DNA of 64,000 nt from Arsukibacterium indicum (GCF_019100565.1 NZ_JAHRID010000009.1:62001-126000); one strand, 5' to 3'; counted from the first letter of the stretch, positions 19,869 to 29,469 are shown. Made by a program: numbers and translations. The notes: a model not told the origin generated them from the letters alone.

Positions 19869-19899
19869 AATAAAGCCGCAATCTGCGGCTTTATTTTTT
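19869..19899 (+). terminator. intrinsic terminator after ppa
   Basis: A perfect 12-base-pair stem (AATAAAGCCGCA paired with TGCGGCTTTATT) with loop ATC, followed by a run of T. It also lies at the 3' end of the convergent signalling gene and may serve both strands. Confidence 0.9.
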
Positions 19900-19913
19900 G
19901 ACAGTAGACCGGC

Positions 19914-22148
19914 TTATCCGCTTTTTTCAGTATTGTTATCTGCTAAAAATATCAGTAACTGGGCAGCGGACATAGGTTTAGCAAACAAAAAGCCCTGAAC
20001 TTCATCACAACCCATAGCGGCAACAGCTTGTTGCTGCGCTTCGGTTTCGACACCTTCAGCAATCGTTGACAGGCCCAGCCTTTTACCCAAATTAATAATA
20101 GTTTGAGCGATAACTTCACCGGCAGGCTCAGTCACTTCACGCACAAAAGCACGGTCAACTTTAATCCGGTCCAACGGTAATTGCTGCAGATAACTTAATG
20201 ACGAAAAGCCAATACCAAAGTCATCTATTGCCACTTTAATACCGGCATTTTTCAGTTTCTGCAGGGCATCAATCACAATTTTCGGCTCATCCATCACTAC
20301 CGACTCTGTAATTTCCAACTCTAATAACGCCGGGTCAATATTGTAGCGGTTAACACAATCAATTACCGTCTGCACAAAATGATGGTTTCGAAATTGTGGC
20401 ATTGATACGTTCACTGCAATGCGTAAATTACTATATCCCTGTGTCGCCAGATGCCTGATTTGCTGACAAGCCTGTTCAAGTACCCAACTGCCAATTTCAA
20501 CAATCAAGCCAGAATACTCTGCCAGCGGAATAAAAACCGCTGGTGAAATATACTGCCCGTCCGCCACCGGCCAGCGCAATAACGCCTCCATCCCAACCAC
20601 TTGTTTACTGGTTAAAGAAACCTGCGGTTGGTACCACAATTCAAGTTTGTCGCGACTAAAATCACTGCGCAGCTTTCGCAGCAGTGACAAGCGCTCAGCC
20701 ATTTCATCTTCCATTTCTGGCTGATAAAACTGATAGCTCTGGCTGATACTTTTTTTAGCTTTATTTAATGCTATATAAACATGTTTTAAAATGGTCAAAC
20801 CTTGCTCGGCAGAGTCTGTCAGCCGGCATAGTCCAAACGTGGCATTAACCTGCAGAGCATGTTCAGAGGCCTGAAATGGCTCGTTAAATACTTCTTCTAA
20901 CCGCTCAGGCGTCAACTCATGCGCCGGCCCGACCAAACCAAACACATCTGCGCCAATCCGGCCAAGCTGACAACTGGTACCAAAGAACGAGATCAGTCGT
21001 AATGTCAGGGCAATTAGCAATTCATTGCCAACATCCTGCCCCAGACCATCGTTAACATCAGAAAAATGATCAATATCAACCAGCACTGCAACCATCCCCT
21101 GCGCATCAAAACGACGGGTGTCCTGCAGGATCTGGATGAACTCGTTGCGGTTTGGGGTTTTGGTTAAAGGATCAATATAGGCTGCATGTTTAAGCTGCTG
21201 AAACAATGTAACATTTTCATAGCCAATTGAAATGTTACTTAAAAACACTTCAATCAGTTGCCGGTCAAACGCTTCAATTGGCCGGTTTGTTTCAATATAT
21301 ACGGCCGCACAGTGGCTGTCGCTGCCAAGATATAACACCGTGTCCTGCTGACCAAAAATGTTCTGCCGCTGACTTAAACATAAGTTGATTTGCTGAACTA
21401 TCCGCGGGTTATCTATTTTGTCCAACTGACATTTAATAAAAGGAGCATAGTGGCCGGCGGCGCCAAGTACATATATTTTGTCGCTGGTACTGCCGTCGTC
21501 CTCAATCTGCGCGCAAAGCACCCCTTCAGCATGTAAGCCAATTAATGATGCGATCTGAGTGACAACCCCTTCCGAAAATTCGTGCAGCGAATGCTGCTCA
21601 AGCAGGTTAGCACCGGCATTGATAATTTTCTGCAAACCAATCCGGTTCTGATTAATGGTACGAATTTGCTGATATGAGCGGATTGAAGCAATAATAGCGG
21701 TGACTAATTTACCGCGGGTTAACTCTGTTTTTGTTTTGTAATCGTTAATATCATATTCTTTAATTACGCTTTCTTCCGGCGCGTAACCGGGTTGTCCCGT
21801 TCTGAGTACAATGCGTAATTCTTCCAGATGCAGCTCATCACGGATCCGTTGCACCACTTTTAAACCAGCGTCATCAGACTCCATAACAACATCAAGCAGT
21901 ACCATTGCTATATTGCTGTTGTTATGCAAAAACCGGATGGCTTCATCACCGGAGTATGCGTGATGAAAACAAAGTTTACGGCCCAAAACAATCAGGTCGT
22001 TCAGTGCCAGCTTAGTAACCGTATGAATTTCTTCGTCGTCATCTACAATGAGAATATTCCAGACGCCAACTGCAAGCTCCGGTTCAGACGAGGTTTGCTC
22101 GTCTTCTGCGAAAAACAGAAAATCTTCATCTGTTTCATTCGATTTCAT
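19914..22148 (-). CDS. response regulator with REC, DUF3369, degenerate GGDEF and EAL domains
   Basis: A 744-residue cytoplasmic signalling protein, probably a phosphodiesterase degrading cyclic di-GMP. REC domain (about residues 30-155): acidic patch LIVDDDEEIH, phospho-acceptor Asp in MVLLDVVMESDDAG, Lys in YKTKTEL. DUF3369 spans about 165-325. The GGDEF domain (about 330-490) has GADVF in place of GGDEF and is probably catalytically dead. The EAL domain (about 495-735) keeps MEALLRW, DDFGIGFSSLSYL and the AEGVET glutamate, so it should be active. It is convergent with ppa and divergent from the TIGR03899 gene. A partner kinase is not evident; the BarA-like protein nearby lacks kinase residues. 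Confidence 0.93.
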   Translation of the reverse strand: MKSNETDEDFLFFAEDEQTSSEPELAVGVWNILIVDDDEEIHTVTKLALNDLIVLGRKLCFHHAYSGDEAIRFLHNNSNIAMVLLDVVMESDDAGLKVVQRIRDELHLEELRIVLRTGQPGYAPEESVIKEYDINDYKTKTELTRGKLVTAIIASIRSYQQIRTINQNRIGLQKIINAGANLLEQHSLHEFSEGVVTQIASLIGLHAEGVLCAQIEDDGSTSDKIYVLGAAGHYAPFIKCQLDKIDNPRIVQQINLCLSQRQNIFGQQDTVLYLGSDSHCAAVYIETNRPIEAFDRQLIEVFLSNISIGYENVTLFQQLKHAAYIDPLTKTPNRNEFIQILQDTRRFDAQGMVAVLVDIDHFSDVNDGLGQDVGNELLIALTLRLISFFGTSCQLGRIGADVFGLVGPAHELTPERLEEVFNEPFQASEHALQVNATFGLCRLTDSAEQGLTILKHVYIALNKAKKSISQSYQFYQPEMEDEMAERLSLLRKLRSDFSRDKLELWYQPQVSLTSKQVVGMEALLRWPVADGQYISPAVFIPLAEYSGLIVEIGSWVLEQACQQIRHLATQGYSNLRIAVNVSMPQFRNHHFVQTVIDCVNRYNIDPALLELEITESVVMDEPKIVIDALQKLKNAGIKVAIDDFGIGFSSLSYLQQLPLDRIKVDRAFVREVTEPAGEVIAQTIINLGKRLGLSTIAEGVETEAQQQAVAAMGCDEVQGFLFAKPMSAAQLLIFLADNNTEKSG

Positions 22149-22337
22149 GATTACGCCTTTATTTGTCTCATGACTTAAATATACATGCTTAACATAAAAA
22201 ACAAAAAATGAATTGTTGTTTATTTTCTATCTTATTAGAAATTTTTCACAACCTGATATAAATTATCGCTGCTACTTGCCGCTATCGCAGCTAAATGCAA
22301 AGATAACTTTTTTCGCTTATGTCATATCGGATTAATT

Positions 22338-23240
22338 TTGAGTAAAGTAAACGCGGCGTCCGGTCAGCAGCGGTTGCTGAAGCTGGCACGTTACCATCTT
22401 GGTGCGCCGGTTGCTGGCAAAGCGGCTGCAATTAGTGATGACGCAGCCGCCGACATTAACGACCAGTCACCAGCCAACGCTAAACATCAGCAGCTGGCCG
22501 CCCGTTCTGGCGCACCTGACCCGGAAGGGGGGCTTAATCTGGCGCAGCGCGTCAGTCGTCGCCTGCAAATGCAGCGTGAACGCCAGCAACAAAATCTGGA
22601 AAAAATTATGGCGCTGGCGTTAGAATATTGTCCGGAGCGGGTTTCCACCCAGGAAGTAGATCCTGACTGGTTTTCCCAATACTGTGAATTAGTCCTCGAC
22701 ATCTCAAACCACAGCATGCAACAACTGTGGGCAAAAATACTGGCCGGTGAAATCGCTACACCAGGCCGGTTCTCCCTGAAAACCCTGCAAACGCTGAAAC
22801 TGATGAGTTATAAGGAAGCACAAAGCCTGCAATTGGCCGCCAGTCTGAGCTGCCGCAGCAGACAAGAACAAAGTGGACGCATTTATTTTGGCTATATCCG
22901 CAAACCCACCCTCTGGCAATTGCTTACCGGCAAAAGAATGGCATTGCTCAATTTAAGTCAGTTTGGTTTAACTTATCCGCAGATCCTTAATCTGGTTGAT
23001 ATCGGCATCTTACACAACGTTGAAATTGAAAGTGGTGAATTACAACCCGGACAACACTTCAGTTGGCAGTTTCAAAGCCAGACCCTGGAATGTACTGCGC
23101 TGCAGCGCGGCGTAGTATTGCAATATTACAAGTATACTGTGGTTGGCAATGAGCTACTGCCGCTACTGAACAGCCCGACTCACAGTGGTTACTTAACCAC
23201 CTTGCAGCAGCAACTTGGTGCGGTACTCGCGTTTAAATAA
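22338..23240 (+). CDS. TIGR03899 family protein, unknown function
   Basis: A 300-residue soluble protein matching a family (TIGR03899) found in Vibrio, Shewanella and relatives. The core region YCPERVSTQEVDPDWFSQYC followed by SNHSMQQLWAKILAGE looks like the DUF2806-type fold in which a few helices precede a winged-helix-like part. The start is TTG 22338 with no strong ribosome site, so translation may be weak. It stands between two signalling genes, divergent from the EAL protein and convergent with the BarA-like protein. No function is known. Confidence 0.85.
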   Translation: MSKVNAASGQQRLLKLARYHLGAPVAGKAAAISDDAAADINDQSPANAKHQQLAARSGAPDPEGGLNLAQRVSRRLQMQRERQQQNLEKIMALALEYCPERVSTQEVDPDWFSQYCELVLDISNHSMQQLWAKILAGEIATPGRFSLKTLQTLKLMSYKEAQSLQLAASLSCRSRQEQSGRIYFGYIRKPTLWQLLTGKRMALLNLSQFGLTYPQILNLVDIGILHNVEIESGELQPGQHFSWQFQSQTLECTALQRGVVLQYYKYTVVGNELLPLLNSPTHSGYLTTLQQQLGAVLAFK

Positions 23241-23263
23241 ACTGACGTCGAACAATAACCCGG

Positions 23264-25483
23264 TTAGTTCTGGCGGTGCGCAAGTGAAAATTTGGTCAGT
23301 AAGGTATCTAACCTTGCAGGTTCAAGCGGTTTAAAAACAATATCGTCCATACCCGCTTCGCGATAGCGTTCTATTTCGGCAGGCATAGCGTGTGCAGTAA
23401 ACGCGACAATAGGTATTTGCCGATAGTCCGGCATCTGGCGTAATTGTTTAGCAATATCGACTCCGGACATATCGGGCAGCTGAATATCAAGCAGAATCAT
23501 ATCAAAGCGCTGCTGCTGACAAAGTGAAAAAACTTCTGCAGCTGTTGTTGCAGTATGTAAAACCAGCGGTTTGTTCTTCAAAAGCACCTGCACGAATGCC
23601 AGATTTGTTTCGTTATCATCTACCACCAGAATTTGTTGTAACTTTGATGGAATTGACGATTGCTCAGCTATTTCCTGCACCATACCAAGACAAAACTGTT
23701 GGGTAGCCAACACATCGGGGATTAATTTCTGCCATTGCGGCAGTGCATCAGGTGCTGCGAAGCATAGTATTGTCGGGTTTAACTGCCTGAACCTGACTAT
23801 TTGCTGGCTGTTGACCGTGTCAGAGTACTGCGGCAAAAATAACAAAATCAAATCAAATGCTTTATGTTCAATAAATTGCGACAACTCTGTGAGCTTTTGA
23901 CATTTACTGACTTGAGACGCCAATCCTTTTAACGCCGAGCAGCGTAGCTGCCCCCGTTCTTCGTCAGCATCAAATACTAAGATATGCTGCAACATTTTTA
24001 CGCCACTAACCGGTTCAGCCTGCACCGGAACCGTTAGCTCTAAAATACAGCCCAGACCATCAAGCGACTGAGAACTAAAAACTGCGCCAGCCGATTTTAT
24101 CGAATTAAGCAAGGCAAGGTCGGCATCACTCCACTGCAAACCGAGCGGATCACCCGCTGCAATTAACTCCCGACAATGCCCTGGTAAACCGTTGCCATTG
24201 CAACTGGCGGTTAGTCGAAGCACAGGCTGAGGTTCGTCTGGCTGTAACTGGAGGGAAATGGCTACTTTGCTTATATCTTCGATCCGAAAACACAGCGTAA
24301 GCAGCGCCTGTAGTAATGACTTTAAGGTTTTCTGACAAATATTTACGGTATAAGTCAGGTTAGCTGAGTGCTCCTGCCAGTCGAGGCTGATTGCCGCTGA
24401 AGGCAACATTTCATTAAGCTCATCACGCTGCTCTGCTAACCAATTGCTGAGCACTACAGGTTGCCCTTTCAGACTGTGAGCGCTGAACTGATACTGTCCC
24501 GCTAACAAGTGCATTTGCAATAGACGACGTAACTGAGCCGGTTGCAACTGCTCTTTGCGATGCCACAGCAGCATGGTCTGTTCAAACCAGTGCTGCAAGT
24601 GACGCTGCTGCTCCTGCTGCTTCGTCGTAAGCATTTGCCTTTGCTGTTCTTGTTCTGCTAACTGTGCGGTGACATGGTGAGCCCGCTGCGTTAGTTGCTG
24701 CACCAATTGCTCTGTGGCCTGCTGATTTTGTTCAAGTATATTTGCCAGGTCATTAAATGCGTGTCTCAGAGGTTCCAACGCAGGAATAAGTGAGCCGGCT
24801 ATCTCTCGCTGCTGCCCGGTGTTTTGCAACCGCCTGCAGTGATGAGCGATAAGTTCCACATCGGTAGCAAGCCGCAACTGGCCTCGTTTTACTGAACCAA
24901 TGCTTACCACCAGGCCAACCGCTAAAGCCACTGTTAACAGGGCTAGCGGGACTAACCATAATAGCCCGTCAGGTTGTTTGGTATTAAAAACGATCACAAC
25001 AAAACCGTTATCGGCCAGCGGTGGGGCAGCAGTTGGCCGCTCACTGCCCAGGCCGGCACTTACTGGTAATACAGCACGCAGGGTTCCGTCAGACTGGCTG
25101 CTAACCTGATATATATCAGCTACAACATCAATAACAGGGGCCGGTCTGGCGGTGCCACTACTGGCAATTAACTGTGATTGTGCATTGTAAGCAGCAATAT
25201 ACTGCACTGATAAACCAGAACTATTGTGTATTTGTCGCAGCTGATTTGCCAGCTGCTCACTGTCATTGGCGGGCAGATTGGCCTGGACTGCATAATTAAC
25301 AGTTAGTGCCAGCTGCTGAATTTGCTGTAATTGCTGGTTACGAACTTCATTGTGCAGCCATACGATTACAAGTATCCATGACAGGAGCAGAGCAAGCAGC
25401 CAGGGAACAATTAACTGTCTGAAAATGTTTGTCAAAATGATATTGCCACCGGTCAGAGTAAAGTTACTATAAAGTGATTTCAC
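23264..25483 (-). CDS. BarA-like hybrid sensor protein with degenerate kinase core and C-terminal REC
   Basis: A 739-residue membrane protein built like BarA. It has a transmembrane segment at about 22-43, a periplasmic sensor region to about 172, and a second segment at about 175-195. These are followed by a HAMP-like linker, a Gln-rich coiled coil (about 245-305), and a region with the outline of a kinase core. The core lacks the H-box (no SHELRTP-type motif), and the ATP-binding N- and G-boxes are eroded: LLQALLTLCF stands where the Asn box should be. Two receiver-like domains follow. The first (about 500-610) lacks the usual Asp pocket. The second (about 620-735) is canonical: ILVVDDNETN, Asp in MILLDIQLPDMSG, Lys in VFKPLEP. 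It is probably a pseudokinase that receives phosphate elsewhere. Confidence 0.82.
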   Translation of the reverse strand: MKSLYSNFTLTGGNIILTNIFRQLIVPWLLALLLSWILVIVWLHNEVRNQQLQQIQQLALTVNYAVQANLPANDSEQLANQLRQIHNSSGLSVQYIAAYNAQSQLIASSGTARPAPVIDVVADIYQVSSQSDGTLRAVLPVSAGLGSERPTAAPPLADNGFVVIVFNTKQPDGLLWLVPLALLTVALAVGLVVSIGSVKRGQLRLATDVELIAHHCRRLQNTGQQREIAGSLIPALEPLRHAFNDLANILEQNQQATEQLVQQLTQRAHHVTAQLAEQEQQRQMLTTKQQEQQRHLQHWFEQTMLLWHRKEQLQPAQLRRLLQMHLLAGQYQFSAHSLKGQPVVLSNWLAEQRDELNEMLPSAAISLDWQEHSANLTYTVNICQKTLKSLLQALLTLCFRIEDISKVAISLQLQPDEPQPVLRLTASCNGNGLPGHCRELIAAGDPLGLQWSDADLALLNSIKSAGAVFSSQSLDGLGCILELTVPVQAEPVSGVKMLQHILVFDADEERGQLRCSALKGLASQVSKCQKLTELSQFIEHKAFDLILLFLPQYSDTVNSQQIVRFRQLNPTILCFAAPDALPQWQKLIPDVLATQQFCLGMVQEIAEQSSIPSKLQQILVVDDNETNLAFVQVLLKNKPLVLHTATTAAEVFSLCQQQRFDMILLDIQLPDMSGVDIAKQLRQMPDYRQIPIVAFTAHAMPAEIERYREAGMDDIVFKPLEPARLDTLLTKFSLAHRQN

Positions 25484-25565
25484 ACAAGCAACAAGGGTAG
25501 AGCCTTATCAGCCTGAGCGGCAGCAAATTTCTGCTGGATTGCCTGAGCGCCATCAGTTCGGTAGT

Positions 25566-26339
25566 TTAAAAGTGCAACTCGATTCCAGCAAAAACGCCTT
25601 TAAAATCAAGATTACTATATAAGTTATCCAAATCATCCAGTCGCAAATTAACTGCCCGGTAACCCACTTTAATTCTGATATCAACCGCTAGCGAATCGAC
25701 AATTTCGTAACCAACCCCGGCTTGCACATCATACATCCGGCTATCACTCCAGCCGATGTAACTGCCCTGGGCAAATACGTCCAAACCAGTTAACGGTAAG
25801 CCAACTTTACTACTGATATACACTAAAGGTAACCATTGTGACACTGTCTCCTCGCCCTGTAAGCCATTTGGGCTTTGTTCAGAAACTGAAGCTGACCCGT
25901 CTACATGTTTGGCATTAAGGCCAAAATCGAGAGCAACCAGACTGTTATCCAGGATTTCATAGTAAAGCACGATATCAGTGTTCGTCAGATCTACCTGATT
26001 GGCAACCGTCGTGTTCACCGTAAAGTTCTCACCGCCGAAACTAAACTGACTATCAATTAATGTTACGCCCTGTGCTTCAAGTTGATTGTGCGCCACTCTG
26101 ATATTTGGCAACACAGGAACCGGATGTTCGAGTGCAATATAAAAAGAGCCTTGGGTCTTGCTGTTAAAAGCAAACGCTGGAGCCGGTTCGCTGTTGCCAA
26201 AACTGCCTGTTACATCTGTGCGCCAACCATCACCACCAACATATACCCCCAACAGCGTATCAGCGCAGGTCTGTCCGGAAAATAGTACTGACCCCAGCAT
26301 AACAGGCAACAGAGTTTTGATGACGGTGTATTTTTTCAT
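25566..26339 (-). CDS. TIGR04219 family outer-membrane beta-barrel protein
   Basis: A 257-residue protein with a signal peptide (residues 1-26, ending QTCADT) and alternating amphipathic strands ending in GIELHF, the aromatic terminus expected for an outer-membrane barrel. Segments such as GVYVGGDGWRTDVTGSFG, DIVLYYEILDN and FAQGSYIGWSD match TIGR04219. It is last in a run of three envelope genes on the minus strand (PCu(A)C chaperone, DUF2333, this), 5 bases after the DUF2333 gene. Function unknown. Confidence 0.9.
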   Translation of the reverse strand: MKKYTVIKTLLPVMLGSVLFSGQTCADTLLGVYVGGDGWRTDVTGSFGNSEPAPAFAFNSKTQGSFYIALEHPVPVLPNIRVAHNQLEAQGVTLIDSQFSFGGENFTVNTTVANQVDLTNTDIVLYYEILDNSLVALDFGLNAKHVDGSASVSEQSPNGLQGEETVSQWLPLVYISSKVGLPLTGLDVFAQGSYIGWSDSRMYDVQAGVGYEIVDSLAVDIRIKVGYRAVNLRLDDLDNLYSNLDFKGVFAGIELHF

Positions 26340-26344
26340 ACTGC

Positions 26345-27334
26345 TTATCCTTGAGTTAATAATTCTGATAAATCAATCAGTGCTGCATTGGCACGGGAAA
26401 TGTAGTTTGCCATCACCAAACTATGGTTGGCCAGTAAACCAAAGCCACTGCCATTTAATACCATCGGACTCCAGATCGGCTGTTGGGTCGCCTCCAGTTC
26501 CCGGATGATCTGCTGCAGACTGACCATGGCATTGCGCCGGTGCAGTACTTCGGCGAAGTCTACTTCAACTGCCTTAAGATAATGCAGCAACGCCCAGGCT
26601 GCACCGCGGGCTTCGTAAAACTCATCATCAATCTTCCACCAGCTTGTTTTAACAACCTGATGGCGAGGACCATCAGTAGACTGACGGGCAGCTGCGTCGC
26701 CGGCAAGATCAGTGTTCAGCCGGTCCTGACCAACGCTGGCACTCAGCCTTTGAGAATAACTGCCTAATCGCTTTTCAACATTTTTAAGCCAGTCCCGCAG
26801 GTTGTCTGCGCGGGCATAAAACTGACTGCCTGCACTGCTACTGTCAGACAATGCATCGCGATACAAATAAAGCTGAGCAATCGCTTTACGATATTCAGAC
26901 TCGGCACTGGGAATTGCCCAGCTTCGATGGTCGATATTAAATTGAGGCTGAGCGACCTTCAAAAATTCATTTTCAGCTGACTGAGATTGCGAACGACTGA
27001 AATCTTTACGAAATGCCAGTGCCAGATCACGTGACATTTCCAGCACACCAAATTCCCAAGCTGGCATATTATCAAGCAGGCTGTACGGCGGCAGAATATC
27101 ATTTGCCAGATAGCCACCCGGCTTATCCAGCAAGGTTTCGGTCACTTTTATCAGCGCGGTGGTGGTGGTATAACCCACCGTATTCCGGTTAAGAGAACTG
27201 ACATCTGAAGTTTGCTCTAGCTGCGTTCCGTCTTCTGTCATCAGCGCTGGTTCTCTGCTGACCCACCAGCTGATCACAACGAAACAAAATAACAGCAGCC
27301 CTGCAATAAAGTATGCAAAATTACGTTTACTCAT
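26345..27334 (-). CDS. DUF2333 family membrane-anchored protein
   Basis: A 329-residue protein with one N-terminal membrane helix (about residues 8-26, ending before SREPALM) and a helical periplasmic body. It matches DUF2333 through LIKVTETLLDKPGGYL, PPYSLLDNMPAWEFGV, LEMSRDLALAFR and YEARGAAWALLHYL. The role of the family is unknown. It is 9 bases downstream of the copper chaperone gene and 5 bases upstream of the barrel gene, so the three probably form an operon. Confidence 0.92.
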   Translation of the reverse strand: MSKRNFAYFIAGLLLFCFVVISWWVSREPALMTEDGTQLEQTSDVSSLNRNTVGYTTTTALIKVTETLLDKPGGYLANDILPPYSLLDNMPAWEFGVLEMSRDLALAFRKDFSRSQSQSAENEFLKVAQPQFNIDHRSWAIPSAESEYRKAIAQLYLYRDALSDSSSAGSQFYARADNLRDWLKNVEKRLGSYSQRLSASVGQDRLNTDLAGDAAARQSTDGPRHQVVKTSWWKIDDEFYEARGAAWALLHYLKAVEVDFAEVLHRRNAMVSLQQIIRELEATQQPIWSPMVLNGSGFGLLANHSLVMANYISRANAALIDLSELLTQG

Positions 27335-27343
27335 GATTAATCC

Positions 27344-27781
27344 TTAGCGACGAGGCATTTCAGTTAGCGGCATACTCAACTCCAGCTGCTGACCATTGCT
27401 AAAACGCAGAACTACCATCACACTTTCACCTGCGAGTAACGGTTGTACCGGATTAAACAGCATCAGATGAAGCCCCCCAGGCTGCAGACTAACACTGCCA
27501 TTTGCAGCAATATCGATATGGGACACATGCTCCATACGCATCACCCCATCCTGATGGGTATGCTGATGCAACTCAGCACGTTCAAATGCCGCGCTGTCAG
27601 CTGAGAGCAGCTTAATTGCTTCAGAGGTATTATTATTAATAGTAAAATAGCCCGCGGTTACGGTTCGACCGGGCATAGGCACCCTAACCTGGCCTTCGGT
27701 AACTGTTATTTCCGACGCATTTACAGGGGTTCCCGACAGAGCAAAAGCAGCAATGAATATAAAAGCAGTTAGTCGAATCAT
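27344..27781 (-). CDS. periplasmic copper chaperone, PCu(A)C family
   Basis: A 145-residue exported protein that binds Cu(I) and, in other bacteria, helps load copper into cytochrome oxidase. A signal peptide covers about residues 1-23. Candidate copper ligands are in ELHQHTHQDGVMRM and GGLHLMLF, the H(M)X10MX21HXM-type arrangement of the family. I use ATG 27781 because AGGGAG lies just upstream; a TTG at 27799 would place that site inside the gene. It is first in a three-gene envelope operon. Confidence 0.93.
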   Translation of the reverse strand: MIRLTAFIFIAAFALSGTPVNASEITVTEGQVRVPMPGRTVTAGYFTINNNTSEAIKLLSADSAAFERAELHQHTHQDGVMRMEHVSHIDIAANGSVSLQPGGLHLMLFNPVQPLLAGESVMVVLRFSNGQQLELSMPLTEMPRR

Positions 27782-27885
27782 GTTACGCTCCCTTAACAAG
27801 TTTAGCGTATCTTACACCAAATAGGGGTGGGTAACAGCGACTTAGCACAAAGTTATAACCTTAAAATGGTATGGGCCCGGAACAG

Positions 27886-28008
27886 CTAACTCCGGGCTTT
27901 AAGCCACAACATTAATACTGGCGTAACAACGGTCCACAACACAAACGCCGAAAACATAGTGACAACTGGCAGTAAATACAGCAGCAATAAACTGCTTGCG
28001 GTCAGCAT
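27886..28008 (-). CDS. possible 40-residue membrane peptide
   Basis: A short frame starting 3 bases after the stop of the next gene upstream encodes a very hydrophobic peptide (MLTASSLLLLYLLPVVTMF, continuing through VLWTVVTPVLMLWLKARS). Its position, ATG start and clean one- or two-helix pattern favour a real gene, but the ribosome site is weak and a 7-base-pair inverted repeat (27875-27881 with 27891-27897) overlaps its end. I do not recognise it. Confidence 0.4.
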   Translation of the reverse strand: MLTASSLLLLYLLPVVTMFSAFVLWTVVTPVLMLWLKARS

Positions 28009-28011
28009 CGG

Positions 28012-28272
28012 TTACTCTGCCGACGGCTTGTTATCCGCTTTGGCTATTACGTCTTTTTGTGGCTTCACTTCAGCTTCCACCTGCAACAATTGACGAACCT
28101 CGGCGGCTGTTTTCTCCATTGCCTGACGCGCCTGCTGGGCAACTGCAATTTTGAGCTCAGCTATCTGATTCGCTGCTAATTGCTGTAATGCATCTGTAGC
28201 AGGATTGGCTTGTGCAGGAGCAGCAGTAAACAGTACGGCAGTGGTTAAGGTAAGAGCGGCTAACGTTTTCAT
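28012..28272 (-). CDS. small exported helical protein, unknown function
   Basis: An 86-residue protein with a clear Sec signal peptide (MKTLAALTLTTAVLFTAAPAQA, cleavage after AQA) and a short Ala/Gln/Glu/Lys-rich helical mature part ending in a charged tail. AGGAATATTAA precedes the ATG. It is probably periplasmic. I do not recognise a family. The spacer upstream to dusA (28273-28473) shows no further gene. Confidence 0.7.
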   Translation of the reverse strand: MKTLAALTLTTAVLFTAAPAQANPATDALQQLAANQIAELKIAVAQQARQAMEKTAAEVRQLLQVEAEVKPQKDVIAKADNKPSAE

Positions 28273-28473
28273 TTAATATTCCTTCATAATAGTTAAGTTG
28301 TTTGTTACTACAACTTAGCTATTACAAAGCGTATGCCAACTTTTACTGAAGTGTATCCAACTGATTTATATAGACTTTAAATTTGCGCTCCATTCTGAAA
28401 AAAAGCACCGAAAATAAAAAACCAAAAAATAGCTAAATTAACCACTGAGTTGGTCAAAATATTAAAGACATAT

Positions 28474-29469
28474 TCAACTCTGAGTTTCAACCGCCCGGGT
28501 TGATGCAAGGTGTTCCGGCACAAACGCCAGCGCCTGCATCAGCACCTCTGGCCCGGCCTCAATTTTATGACCGTTTTCACTTAAATGACGACGCCACTGC
28601 CTGGCGCCGGGTAAGCCCTGAAATAAGCCCAGCATATGGCGGACGATATGCCAGAAACGAGCACCTTGCTGCATTTGTTGCTCGATATAGGGCAGCATAG
28701 CTCTGACTAATTGATGCTGGCTCAGTACCGGTTGCTCATCTCCATAAATAAAATGATCAACCTGACTGAGCAAATAGGGGTTGGTGTAAGCTTCGCGCCC
28801 AACCATCACACCATCTACCAGTTGTAACTGGTAGCGCACGTCGTCCAGCGTCTTTATGCCGCCGTTTATACTGATATCCAGCTGAGGGAAATCTTTTTTC
28901 AGCTGATGCACTCTTGGATAATCCAGCTCAGGTATTTCCCGGTTTTCTTTCGGGCTTAACCCCTTTAACCAGGCTTTACGGGCGTGCACAATAAACTGCT
29001 GGCAGCCGGCATCAGCAATGATGCCGACAAAGTCGGTTAAAAACTGATAACAATCGAGCTCATCAATACCTATCCGGCTTTTTACTGTCACCGGTATCGA
29101 GACTTTATCCAGCATCGCGCTGACGCAGCTGGCGACAAGCTCTGGTTTAGCCATTAAACAGGCGCCAAACATGCCATTTTGTACCCGGTCAGACGGGCAG
29201 CCAACATTAATATTAACCGCATCATAACCGCGCTGCTCAGCCATTATGGCGCACCTTGCCATCTCGACCGGGTTAGAACCACCTAACTGCAGCACCAGCG
29301 GATGCTCCTGCTCGTTATAAGCCAGATAATCGCCTTTGCCATGGATAAGTGCGCCTGTGGTAACCATTTCAGTATACAACACAGCGTGTTTGCTCATTAG
29401 CCGGTGAAAATAACGACAATGCTTATCAGTCCAATCGAGCATCGGAGCGACTGAGAATTTGTGGTCCAT
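28474..29469 (-). CDS. dusA: tRNA-dihydrouridine(20/20a) synthase
   Basis: FMN enzyme that reduces uridines 20 and 20a of tRNA to dihydrouridine. The family motifs [27 protein letters not shown], the catalytic-cysteine region [19 protein letters not shown], and [12 protein letters not shown] are intact. I use ATG 29469, giving [10 protein letters not shown] like its relatives; a TTG at 29484 would add five residues. It is divergent from zur, sharing the 29470-29642 spacer. Confidence 0.96.
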   Translation of the reverse strand: MDHKFSVAPMLDWTDKHCRYFHRLMSKHAVLYTEMVTTGALIHGKGDYLAYNEQEHPLVLQLGGSNPVEMARCAIMAEQRGYDAVNINVGCPSDRVQNGMFGACLMAKPELVASCVSAMLDKVSIPVTVKSRIGIDELDCYQFLTDFVGIIADAGCQQFIVHARKAWLKGLSPKENREIPELDYPRVHQLKKDFPQLDISINGGIKTLDDVRYQLQLVDGVMVGREAYTNPYLLSQVDHFIYGDEQPVLSQHQLVRAMLPYIEQQMQQGARFWHIVRHMLGLFQGLPGARQWRRHLSENGHKIEAGPEVLMQALAFVPEHLASTRAVETQS

